From: DASVEG01 sp035540495
Lineage (GTDB): Bacteria; Actinomycetota; Acidimicrobiia; Acidimicrobiales; CADCTF01
Length of the DNA stretch: 41,888 nucleotides
Direction: 5' to 3'
Assembly (NCBI GenBank): GCA_035540495.1
Contig: DATLGL010000006.1
Coordinates: forward strand, 1 to 41,888
The translations under genes and the position numbers were made by a program. The notes below the pieces were generated by a model. That model saw nothing but the letters and a program-made list of their open reading frames with translations. It did not search any database and had not been told where the DNA came from. Shown here piece by piece: positions 14,206 through 22,700 of the stretch; position 1 is the first letter of the stretch; each line of letters begins with the position of its first letter.

Positions 14206-15668
14206 CGGCGACCGGCGTCGCCGGGCTCACGTTCACCCGCCGGATCGGAGCCGGCGGCGAGGCCGAGGTGTACGAGGTCGCCGGCCGCGCCGACGTCGTC
14301 TGCAAGCACTTCCGCCAGCCGACACCGGAGCGGACGGCGAAGTTGCGGGTGATGCTCGAACACCCGCCGGAGGGAACCCGCTCCGGCGGACACGTGTCGG
14401 TTGCGTGGCCAGTCGAGCTGGTGCACGACGGTCGCAGCCCGCACGCCATCGGCTTCCTGATGCCGCGGATCGACGTCGCCTCGGCGGTGCCGGTGTTCCA
14501 GGTCTACAACCCGGCGACGCGGCTGCGGGTGGCACCGGGCTTCACGTGGCGGTACCTCCTCCGCACGGCACGGAACGTCGCAGCGATCGTCGATGCGGTC
14601 CACCGCGCGGGTCATGTCGTCGGCGACCTCAACGAGTCGAACTTCCTCGTCGACCGGCGAGCGCTCGTCGCGCTCGTCGACTGTGACTCGATGCAGATCA
14701 CCGATCCTGCGACGAGGACGATCTACCGGAGCACGGTCGGCAAGCCCGAGTTCCTCGCGCCGGAGCTCCACGGCCGAGATCTGTCGTCGACCGATCGCAC
14801 GCCAGCGTCCGACGCGTTCGCCCTTGGCGTCCTCGTCCACCAGTTGCTGCTGGAGGGGGTGCATCCCCACGCCGGGGTCTGGCGCGGCCGCGGCGATCCG
14901 CCCGACGTCGCGACGCGTGTCGCGAGGGGCTGGATCGCCGGTCGTCGTGGGTGGTCGCCCGTCGACCGTCCGCCCCACGCCGTGCCGCTGTCGGTGCTGC
15001 CGGCCGACGTCCGCCGGCTCGTGCGCCGGTCGCTCAGCAGGCGCGCGGCGCGGCGCCCGCAGCCGGGAGAGTGGGTCGACGCGCTCGAACGTCTCGACGG
15101 CGCGCTCCGCACGTGCAAGCGGTCGCCTCATCACCTGTACGCGAGCCGTCGATGCCCGTGGTGCGCGCGCATCGATCGTGGCCTGCCCGACCCCTTCCCC
15201 GGGCCGACCGGCGCCTCGTCGCTGACGCCGCGGCGACCGCCACTCCACAGACGGCTCCGGTCACTTCTCTGGTCGCGCACCGCTCTGGTGGCGCGCTTCG
15301 TGGCGCGAGCGGTGACGGGTGTGGCGGCACGCACCGTCGCCGTGGCGACGGCCGCGGCGTACGCGGGGTGGATGTGGCCGGTGGTCGCGCCGATCGCGAT
15401 CGCGTTGTGCGTCCTCCCGATCGTCTACGCGGTGCTCACGCCGTCGCGCCATGTGATCAAGGCGTTGAACGTGAGCGCCCGCATGTTCGTCACGTCGGCC
15501 GGCGCCTCGGCGGGCGTCGCCGCGATGTTCGTCGCCTGGCCCACCGTCGTCCGAGCCGCCAGTGCGGTCGCAGCCGTCGTCCACGGTGTCGTGCTGCCGG
15601 CGAGCTCGCCCGCGTGGACGAAGGTCCGTCAACGGCTCCGGTTCCAGAGCCGGCAGGTCGAGAAGTGA
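14202..15668 (+). CDS. Atypical protein kinase with zinc motif and membrane tail (TerY-P triad)
   Basis: A 488-residue kinase-like protein. The ATP-binding loop is RRIGAGGEAEVYEV (residues 13-26) with K35; the catalytic loop reads GDLNESNFLV (D142, N147) and lacks the usual H-R; the metal-binding DFG is replaced by DCD at 160-162. Behind the kinase domain, C305, H310/H311 and CPWC (318-321) form a zinc-binding knuckle typical of TerY-P kinases. Residues about 355-415 hold one or two hydrophobic segments (GWMWPVVAPIAIALCVLPIV) and may tether the protein to the membrane. ATG 14202 overlaps the phosphatase stop. Probable Ser/Thr kinase partner of the two preceding genes. Confidence 0.92.
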   Translation: MTATGVAGLTFTRRIGAGGEAEVYEVAGRADVVCKHFRQPTPERTAKLRVMLEHPPEGTRSGGHVSVAWPVELVHDGRSPHAIGFLMPRIDVASAVPVFQVYNPATRLRVAPGFTWRYLLRTARNVAAIVDAVHRAGHVVGDLNESNFLVDRRALVALVDCDSMQITDPATRTIYRSTVGKPEFLAPELHGRDLSSTDRTPASDAFALGVLVHQLLLEGVHPHAGVWRGRGDPPDVATRVARGWIAGRRGWSPVDRPPHAVPLSVLPADVRRLVRRSLSRRAARRPQPGEWVDALERLDGALRTCKRSPHHLYASRRCPWCARIDRGLPDPFPGPTGASSLTPRRPPLHRRLRSLLWSRTALVARFVARAVTGVAARTVAVATAAAYAGWMWPVVAPIAIALCVLPIVYAVLTPSRHVIKALNVSARMFVTSAGASAGVAAMFVAWPTVVRAASAVAAVVHGVVLPASSPAWTKVRQRLRFQSRQVEK

Positions 15669-15671
15669 CCG

Positions 15672-15701
15672 TTGCCACCTGGGGATAACAGCCGTTATCA
15701 T
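15672..15701 (+). promoter_or_regulatory. Sigma-70-type promoter of the TetR/ferritin-like operon
   Basis: TTGCCA (15672-15677) and TATCAT (15696-15701), each one mismatch from consensus, are 18 bases apart. The -10 overlaps the palindromic operator, and the first gene starts 11 bases further on, so the message would have a very short leader. Confidence 0.6.
15684..15699. promoter_or_regulatory. Palindromic operator GATAAC-AGCC-GTTATC
   Basis: A perfect 6+4+6 inverted repeat overlapping the -10 box and lying 13 bases before the TetR start codon. TetR regulators commonly repress their own operon from such sites, so this is the likely binding site of the protein encoded at 15712. Confidence 0.72.
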
Positions 15702-15711
15702 CGTCGGAGCC

Positions 15712-16335
15712 ATGGGGGGAGCCACCGCGGCGGCCGCCGCCATCCCGCAGCCTTCGGAGTCGACGAGAGATCGGCTGCTCGACGCGGCCATCGCCGTCTT
15801 CCGTGAGAAGGGCTACGACGGCACGGGTGTGCAGGAGATCGCTCGCCGCGCGGGGCTGACCACCGGAGCGATCTACGCGAACTTCCGGGGCAAGGCCGAC
15901 CTCCTCTTCAGCGCCATCGACGCCCGCAGCGGCCCCGAGTTCGACGAGCTCCTGCGCAGCAACCGGGTCGCGATCGGTGCCGGCGAGCTGCTTACCGAGC
16001 TCGGCAGCCACCTCCTCGACCAGGACGATCCGGCCGACGCACAGGGCGGGCTGCTCATCGAGGCGATCGTCGCTTCGCGGCGCGACCGCCAGGTGGCCGA
16101 GCTCGTGCGGGGTCTCATCGACCAGCGCCTCGTCGCCATCTCCGGGCTGATCGAGCGGGCTCGAGCCGAAGGCGCGATCGAGGAGAACGTGAGCAGCGAC
16201 GCGCTCACCCGCTTCTGCCTCGTCCTCGCGCTCGGGTCGCTGCTCTACACCAGCGTCGGGCTGGAAGAGCCGGACGACACCGAGTGGTCGTCGCTCATCA
16301 AGCGCTTCGTCGACTCCCTCAAGGAGGATCGTTGA
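15712..16335 (+). CDS. TetR-family transcription regulator
   Basis: A 207-residue TetR repressor. The N-terminal DNA-binding domain is RDRLLDAAIAVFREKGYDGT, GVQEIARRAGLTTGAIYANF and RGKADLLFSAI (residues 18-70); the C-terminal helical ligand domain follows (LIEAIVASRRDRQVAELVRG, RFCLVLALGSLLYTSVGL). It probably binds the palindrome 13 bases upstream and controls itself and the three genes downstream; the ligand is unknown. Its TGA overlaps the TTG start of the next gene, and AAGGAGG near its end serves as that gene's ribosome site. The start is ATG 15712; no stronger site lies further upstream. Confidence 0.93.
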   Translation: MGGATAAAAAIPQPSESTRDRLLDAAIAVFREKGYDGTGVQEIARRAGLTTGAIYANFRGKADLLFSAIDARSGPEFDELLRSNRVAIGAGELLTELGSHLLDQDDPADAQGGLLIEAIVASRRDRQVAELVRGLIDQRLVAISGLIERARAEGAIEENVSSDALTRFCLVLALGSLLYTSVGLEEPDDTEWSSLIKRFVDSLKEDR

Positions 16336-16952
16336 ACCCCAACCGTCCGCACTTCGCCCCCTGGGACGAACGCGAGTGGCCGCGCCTGCTCAGCGCGGAG
16401 GAGGGCGCTCGCCGCGTCCGCATCTTCCGTCAGGCCGAGGAGCGTCTCGCTGAGCTTCTCGAGTCGTGGTCGGCGACGGTCAGCGAACCGCACCTGCAGA
16501 CCTCGCTGAAGCGCCACGCCCGGCACGCGTCGTGGCACGCGCAGCTGTTCGCCCAGAACCTCGGCGACAGCGACGGGTCGACCGACACCGACAACGACGC
16601 CGCCTCGTTCCTCGACGCCGTCGCGTCGGCGAGCGGTGAAGGCGAGACGATCGAGTTCCTCACCGGCGTGTACCGCGTGCTCATCCCGCGGATGATCACC
16701 GCGTACACCTACTACCAGCGGGCCATCGGCACGGAAGACTCCGACGCCGACTGGCGCTGGCTCGACATGATCCTGAACGACCACTTCAACGCGATCCGCG
16801 ACGGCGAGCTCTCCCTGCAGAGCCTGCTGACCAGCGACGCAGAGGTCGAGCGCTCGGCCAACCGCAAGGCCGAGCTCGAGAACCAGATGGTCAAGACCGG
16901 CGGGCTCGTCGGTCCTGACTCACTTGGCATGGCCACGCAGGCCGGAAAGTAA
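16332..16952 (+). CDS. Ferritin-like superfamily protein, ligand-poor
   Basis: A 206-residue all-helical protein with the length and helix pattern of the ferritin-like fold: RIFRQAEERLAELLESWSAT, SLKRHARHASWHAQLFAQNL, EFLTGVYRVLIPRMITAYTY, WRWLDMILNDHFNAIRDGEL. The E-x-x-H pairs of active di-iron enzymes are not clearly kept (HARHASWHAQ and NDHFNAIRDGE are the nearest), so it may be a non-catalytic partner of the next gene. It starts at TTG 16332, placed by the AAGGAGG site four bases upstream and by overlap with the TetR stop. A 14-base gap separates it from the next gene. Family assignment is by pattern and is moderate. Confidence 0.7.
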   Translation: MNPNRPHFAPWDEREWPRLLSAEEGARRVRIFRQAEERLAELLESWSATVSEPHLQTSLKRHARHASWHAQLFAQNLGDSDGSTDTDNDAASFLDAVASASGEGETIEFLTGVYRVLIPRMITAYTYYQRAIGTEDSDADWRWLDMILNDHFNAIRDGELSLQSLLTSDAEVERSANRKAELENQMVKTGGLVGPDSLGMATQAGK

Positions 16953-16966
16953 CGAGGAGACCACCC

Positions 16967-17815
16967 GTGAAGAAGACCCTTCCTGTCGAAGAGCTGGCCC
17001 GGGACTCCCGGTTCTGGCGGTCGCGCTTCGAAGACAACTTCAACGATCCCCGCGTCGGCGCGCAGCGCATGAAGGGGACCTACACCCGCCCCGAGAAGTT
17101 CGCGCCGACCGAGCGCAACGCCCCCGAGGGCGCTCGCTCGCTCATGCACGGCATCTTCATGGGCGAGATCCAGGCGCTCGAGGGCGCCGGCCGCACGTGC
17201 TGGGACTTCGAGACCGGCAACGACGAGATGCAGGCCCCGTTCGAGTTCAAGATGGCCATGGCCCGGCAGTGCTGGGACGAGGCCCGTCACGTCGAGATCT
17301 CGGTGAAGCTCACCGAGTGGATGGGCACCGAGATCGGTGAGTTCTCGGAGAACACCTTCCTCTACGAGGCGGCGTGCAACCCCGACCCGGTCATGCGCAT
17401 CACCGGCGTGAACCGTGCCCTCGAGGGTCTCGCGATCGACGTCTTCAACACCATGAAGGCCTTCGGTGAGACCTCGGGCGACCCCGTGATGGAGTTCTGC
17501 GAGGACTGGATGCTCGCCGACGAGGTCACCCACGTGAAGTTCGGCTCCGACTGGCTGCGCAAGCTGACGGAGAACAACCCCGAGCGTCGCCAGCGGGCCC
17601 TCGAGTTCCAGCGCGTCGTCGACAAGCTCTTCTCCCTCGGCGGCCTCCGCTCCGACAAGGACGAGTCGCCGGTGAAGCTCGCCCGCCGCTTCCGCGAGCT
17701 CGCCGGCTTCACCCAGGAGGAGATCGACGACATCGCCGAGGTGGCCGCCGAGGCCGCCGAGGAGACGTTGGCGCAGGCGGGTGGACGCAAGGTCGCGCCC
17801 GTCACCAACGCGTAG
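16967..17815 (+). CDS. Ferritin-like di-iron protein (DUF455-like)
   Basis: A 282-residue four-helix-bundle protein with a full set of di-iron ligands: GEIQALEGAG (E67/E72), CWDEARHVE (E105, H108), NRALEGLAIDV (E153) and LADEVTHVKFG (E186, H189). This is the E, ExxH, E, ExxH pattern of ferritin-like oxidases and hydroxylases. The C-terminal FTQEEIDDIAEVAAEAAEE is a helical tail. The GTG start has GAGGAG upstream. Position in the TetR operon next to a ligand-poor relative suggests a heteromeric oxygen- or iron-dependent enzyme; the substrate is unknown. DUF455 relatives are the closest family I can name. Confidence 0.82.
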   Translation: MKKTLPVEELARDSRFWRSRFEDNFNDPRVGAQRMKGTYTRPEKFAPTERNAPEGARSLMHGIFMGEIQALEGAGRTCWDFETGNDEMQAPFEFKMAMARQCWDEARHVEISVKLTEWMGTEIGEFSENTFLYEAACNPDPVMRITGVNRALEGLAIDVFNTMKAFGETSGDPVMEFCEDWMLADEVTHVKFGSDWLRKLTENNPERRQRALEFQRVVDKLFSLGGLRSDKDESPVKLARRFRELAGFTQEEIDDIAEVAAEAAEETLAQAGGRKVAPVTNA

Positions 17816-17820
17816 TCGAC

Positions 17821-18396
17821 GTGGCGACGATCAACGTCACGCCCCAGACCTTCGAGCTGGTGAACTTCCAGGCGAGCGACATCGAGTCGCTCGCCCAGGA
17901 AGTCGCCGCGGCGGTCGATCTTCCCGAGACGGCGACCATCAACATCGAGGTCGAGGAGTCGGAGATGATGGGCCGCTCCTCGTCGAAGGTCGACGGCGAC
18001 GTGATCACGATCGACGTCAGCGGCGGCGCCTTCGAGTCGCTGCGAAAGGCTCGTGAGTTCGCGCCCGAGCGGTGCAAGGCCGTCCTCGGCCAGGCGCTGA
18101 TGCGGGCACGCGACCGCCTCGACCCGTCGTTCGGCGACCCGCCGTCCGACGAGGAGATACCGGTCCAGCTCGAAGCCGCGTGGTCGACCTACATCGAGGG
18201 TCGCCTCCACCGGAAGGGCGTCCTCGAAGGGCGTCCGCAACGGCGGATCTACCACTTCCGGGTCCGCCACGGCTTCAACGACGACGTCGACCGGATCTTC
18301 GATCAGCTCTGGAACGGCGAGGGCTTGACCTGGGCCGACATCGAGAAGCTGTCGGAGCAGGCACAGCAGTCGCCCGCCTCCGCCGCTTCCGCCTGA
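17821..18396 (+). CDS. Unidentified protein, last gene of the TetR operon
   Basis: A 191-residue protein starting at GTG five bases after the ferritin-like gene. The N-terminal half has strands and helices (ATINVTPQTFELVNFQASDI, ESLAQEVAAAVDLPETATIN, GDVITIDVSGGAFESLRKAR), the second half is helical (RCKAVLGQALMRARDRLDPS, DDVDRIFDQLWNGEGLTWAD). No membrane segment or catalytic motif is recognised. Very tight spacing implies co-function with the two ferritin-like proteins, for example as a chaperone or regulatory subunit; this is inference from position only. A hairpin terminator follows. Confidence 0.75.
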   Translation: MATINVTPQTFELVNFQASDIESLAQEVAAAVDLPETATINIEVEESEMMGRSSSKVDGDVITIDVSGGAFESLRKAREFAPERCKAVLGQALMRARDRLDPSFGDPPSDEEIPVQLEAAWSTYIEGRLHRKGVLEGRPQRRIYHFRVRHGFNDDVDRIFDQLWNGEGLTWADIEKLSEQAQQSPASAASA

Positions 18397-18419
18397 CCCA
18401 CCTGTACCGACGTCTCGTC

Positions 18420-18461
18420 CCGGAGGCGGTTTCTGGCCTGTGGCCTGAAGACCGCCTCCGG
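18420..18461. terminator. Long hairpin between convergent genes
   Basis: CCGGAGGCGGT (18420-18430) pairs perfectly with ACCGCCTCCGG (18451-18461); the 20-base loop contains a further GGCC/GGCC pairing. It sits between two converging genes (stops at 18396 and 18473) and could end transcription from both sides. There is no long T run, so intrinsic strength is uncertain. Confidence 0.6.
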
Positions 18462-18472
18462 AGGTCGCGTCG

Positions 18473-19681
18473 TCAGTCGATGACGACGGGGCCCGTCGCC
18501 TCCTCTGCGCGCAACGTCGACGCGATCTCGGCGAGGGCAGCACGGGTGAGTGTGCCGCCCAGGCGGAGGAACCGTCCCTCCGGGAGGTCGGCACGGATCT
18601 CGTTCATCCGGAGGTCGAGCACGGCCGCGGCCTCGCCGGCCGGGCCGAGAACGAACCGCCGCGCCGTGGGCGACGACGGAGGCACCGCCGCGATATCGGT
18701 CGCGATGGTCTGGGCGAGCACCACGATGTCGATCCCGCGCTGCCAGACGTCGACGAGGCTGATCTGCTCTGGCGGGCGCTCGCCCTCCTCGAGCACGTTG
18801 CGATAGAGGCTGAGGTTTGGCGGCTGGACGAGGAAACGACCGACGAACGAAAAACCTGCCGGGTCCGCCGCGAGCCGGTAGCTGGTTCCTTCGAAGCCGG
18901 AGGCAGGGTCGACTCGGCGGATGAACCCGTTGCCGAGCTCGCGCGAGTACGGCTCCTCGTTCGCGAGCACGAAGTGCGTGGCGTCGAATGACACAGTTGT
19001 ATCGAGCTTCTCGGCAACGCGACGCTGGATCGCCCGGCCACCCTGGTACCACACGTCTTCGAGTACGAGACCTGACTCGTCGACGCAGAAGTCGGCGTGC
19101 TCTCCCGCCTTCGTGCCGACGGGCACAAGGTCGCCAGCCGCGATGGGCCCGCCGGCGCGGAACACTTGGCAGCGCCGACCGATGACCCGCCGCTGCTCCC
19201 GGCGCTCGAGAGCCCCCGACTCGACCGCGTCGGCCAGCACTGGGCTGAGGCGGAGGTCGCCACTCGCCGCAGCGGGTGGGGCGACGATCGAGCGTGCGCC
19301 CTGTCCCGTCGACAACACGATGGCGCCCAGACGGGACACACGTTCGCTCACGGTGTGCCCACCGCGTTCGCCGACGACGCGACTGTCGAACGGGCGCCGA
19401 ACGTCGAGGCGGTCGGTGCTGACGACTACCCGTGAGGGGTCGTAGCGCTCGACCCGGTAGATGATCGAGTACGCGCCAGGCTCGCCCCCAATCGGGAGTG
19501 GGCGAGCATCAGGCCCCGCGATCCGCGTTGAGCCCTCCCGCGAGAGCTGTGGCGGCCCGGCGGTCGAGTCGGACCGGACGGCGGTGAGGATGCCGCCCGC
19601 GATGGGCAGCACGACGAGCAGGACGGCCGTCGGGATCAGCCACGGCTGGGACGCCGACCGGGCGCGACGATGCCTTGCCAT
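18473..19681 (-). CDS. Membrane-anchored extracytoplasmic protein A (paralogue of 28515-29744)
   Basis: A 402-residue protein with a basic N-terminus and one membrane helix (WLIPTAVLLVVLPIAGGILT, about residues 14-35), leaving the rest outside the membrane. The body holds YSIIYRVERYDPSRVVVSTD, the motif LDVRRPFDSRVVGERGG, a cysteine pair (RRCQVF, DFCVDESGLVLEDVWY) likely to form a disulfide, and GMNEIRAD-like LDLRMNEIRADLPEGRFLRL. The same order of motifs appears in the protein encoded at 28515-29744. It starts 30 bases after the MFS-ABC fusion gene and is probably the last gene of that operon. Function unknown; a role in the importer's substrate handling is inferred from position. Confidence 0.82.
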   Translation of the reverse strand: MARHRRARSASQPWLIPTAVLLVVLPIAGGILTAVRSDSTAGPPQLSREGSTRIAGPDARPLPIGGEPGAYSIIYRVERYDPSRVVVSTDRLDVRRPFDSRVVGERGGHTVSERVSRLGAIVLSTGQGARSIVAPPAAASGDLRLSPVLADAVESGALERREQRRVIGRRCQVFRAGGPIAAGDLVPVGTKAGEHADFCVDESGLVLEDVWYQGGRAIQRRVAEKLDTTVSFDATHFVLANEEPYSRELGNGFIRRVDPASGFEGTSYRLAADPAGFSFVGRFLVQPPNLSLYRNVLEEGERPPEQISLVDVWQRGIDIVVLAQTIATDIAAVPPSSPTARRFVLGPAGEAAAVLDLRMNEIRADLPEGRFLRLGGTLTRAALAEIASTLRAEEATGPVVID

Positions 19682-19711
19682 CGACGAGAGTTTGGTCGCG
19701 ATGGGATCGCG

Positions 19712-22700
19712 CTATGACTCGTTCGTTCGCCGGCGCCGTGTGCGTCGCGGTGTGGGCGGCGCCGGCGAATTGCCGCCGATGCCGATCTCGTCGAATGACG
19801 CCGTGCCGAGGTACGACTCGATCACCCGCGGGTGGTTGAGCACCTCGTCGGGCGTGCCGAACGCGATAACGGCACCGAGCTCGAGACCGATGACGTGGTC
19901 GGCGACGCTGGCGAGCAGTGGCATGTCGTGTTCGATGACGAGAATCGAGCAACCGGTGAACCGCTGCACCTCCTTGAGCACCGGTCCAAGCGCTTCCGTT
20001 TCCTTCTGCGCGATCCCAGACGACGGCTCGTCGAGGATGAGCACCTTGGGCTCGTTTGCGATGAGGGTGGCGATCTCGACCATTCGCCGAGACCCCGTCG
20101 AGAGCTCGGAGATGAACTTGTCGCGGAACGCCCCGAGTCCCAGAAGCGCGATGAGCTCTTCGACCTTGCCGTCGACAGCCCGCTCGGAGTCTTCCACCGA
20201 CGGCAAGCCGAAGGCGGCCGCCAACGGGCTCTTCATCTCCACCTTCTGCGCGAGTGAAGCGGCGAGGGTCTCGCGCACCGTGAGCGACTGCCACAGCCGA
20301 GCGTCCTGGAAGGAGCGCCCGAGCCCGGCAGCGGCGCGCTTGTATGGCGGCCACGCTGTGACGTCTTGGCCATCGAAGACAATCCGGCCATCGTCGAGGG
20401 TCGAGAAGCCGGAGAGGAGGTCGAAGATCGAGGTCTTGCCCGCACCGTTGGGGCCGATGAGGCCGAGCACTTGGTCGGTGTGGAGCTCGAAGCTCACGTC
20501 GTTGACGGCGGTGACGCCGCCATACCGTTTAGTAAGGCCTTCGGCCTTCAGCACGACCGGGTTCTCGAGGAGGGCGTCACGGCGTGCGCGATCGGCGCGG
20601 CGCTCCGCCGCTGTGCGCCTGACGGCCGCCGCCTTGCCGTTCTCGCGCCCGCCGCTGCCTCCGGCCGAGATCTCTAGCCCTGAGTGCGCGCCCTCGAGGA
20701 AGACCGATCGAAGGACATCCGGTCGTTCGAGGAGTTCCTCGGTGGGCCCGTAGAAACGGATCTCGCCCTTCTCCATGAAGACGGCGCGCTTCGCGATGCG
20801 CAGCGCGACATTGACGGACTGTTCGACGAGGATGATCGTCGTGCCCTGCGCGTGAATGGCGCGCACGACGTCGAGGAGCTGCTCGACGATGGTCGGCGCG
20901 AGGCCGAGGGAGAGCTCGTCGATCATCAAGAGCTTCGGCTTCGCGATGAAGGCCTGCGACAGCGACAGCATCTGCTGCTCGCCGCCCGACAGCGCTCCCG
21001 CAGGGGTGTCCCAACGCCTCTTCAGGATCGGGAAGATCTCGATGACACGCTCGATGGCGCCGTCGAGGTACTCCTTGTCCTTCCGGTACATCCATCCGGC
21101 GGCCCGGAGGTTCTCTGCGACCGTGAGAGTGGGGAAGATGCCTCGCCCGCCCGGTACCTGCGCTATCCCGAGCTGCGCCGACTGGATGGCGTCGGCGGCG
21201 GTGATGTCACGGCCGTCGAAGACGATGACGCCACCGGTCGGCTTCACGATCCCGGAGATCGCCTTGAGCAGCGTTGATTTTCCGGCACCGTTTGTGCCGA
21301 GCAGGGCGATGATCTCGCCATCGCTGACGTCGAAGTCAACGTTGAACAGGATCTGCGTCTGGTCATAGCCCGCGTCGAGACCTCGGATCGTGAGCATCTG
21401 CGCGTCGCCCTGGTCGCGGCGCTGACGGGCTTCGGCGTGTGCCCGTGTCATCGCCGCGACGCGGGTGGCGTCGAACCCGACGGTCTTCCGCGTGCTGGCA
21501 AGCAGCATCGCGCCGATCAAGTAGAGCGGAATGAAGGCGATGAGCGCGGCCCTGATGCCGCGGGCGTCGCCGAAGCGTCCGATGAACGGCAGGGCGAGCA
21601 CACCGAAGAACAAGAACACCGACCCGCTCGCAAAGCCCATCGCCCGCATGCGGGGCGGGATGATCAGCGAAAAGACGGCGAGGATGCCCGGCAGCAGGAC
21701 GACCTGTAGGACGCTGAACGAGACGTGGAAGACAACCGCGACGGCCAGAACCGGTGCGACTGCTATGCCGAAGATGCAAATCGACGCGCCCACGGAGACG
21801 ACGCCGATCCACTTCATGACAAGTCCGGGGTCCTTCGCGATGAGCCTTTGTACGACGACGGCCGCAGCGACCAGGCCGAGCACCTGGAAGACCTCACTGC
21901 CGGAGGTGATCAGTCCTCGTGCTCCTGGGCCGAGGCCGAACTCCTCCTCGTAGTAGTTCGCCAACATCAGCTGTATGCCGCCAAGCGATGCAGCGAGAAA
22001 AGGGAGCGACCACCAGATGCGCCTCGTCGACCGTCCGGCGGCCAGGACGCGGAAGGTCTCCGCGAAGCCCGCGGGCTCCTCCTCGATCTCCGCGGTCGAT
22101 TCGTCCGCGCCGGCATGCAGTCGCTCCTGCACGCCCCGGCGCGGCTCTTCCAGACGGAGTGCCAGCGCGATGCAGACGATCGTCGGCACGGCGAGCACGA
22201 AGAACGGCACTTGCCACGCGAACACCATCGCGATGCCGCCCGCGATCAGCGGCCCGGTGAACTGACCGACCGAGTTGGCGAAGTTGTGGAAGTAGAAGAC
22301 CCGCGCTCGCGTCTCGACCGGGTAGTAGTCCGAGAGCAGGCTCCGATGGGTGGAGCCCAGGTTCTTCGCCAGGGCCGATCCGATCCGCGCTACGTACAGC
22401 AGCGCGAGGCTGACGAGGAGGCCGGCGAAGCCCGTGAGGACGGTGAAGAAGGTCCACAATGACGCCCCGAGAAGTGCCAGGCGCACCCGGTTCTTCCGGT
22501 CGGATAGGTATCCAATGGGAAGTTCGAGGAGCAGGTTGACGAGGCTCAGAGCGGTGACGAGGGTCGTGATGCCCTGCAGATCGAGGCCGAACGTACGGCG
22601 GATCTCGGGGGACAAGACCGTGAACGCGACGCGGTCGAGCTCGTCCACCGCGTTGAGGGCAAACAAGACACCGAGCGGGTAGAAGGCTGCGGGCCGCGTG

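Noticed and set aside
13872..15248. 458-residue minus-strand frame inside the phosphatase and kinase genes
   Set aside because: Antisense shadow of the TerY-P operon, with no motif and biased composition.
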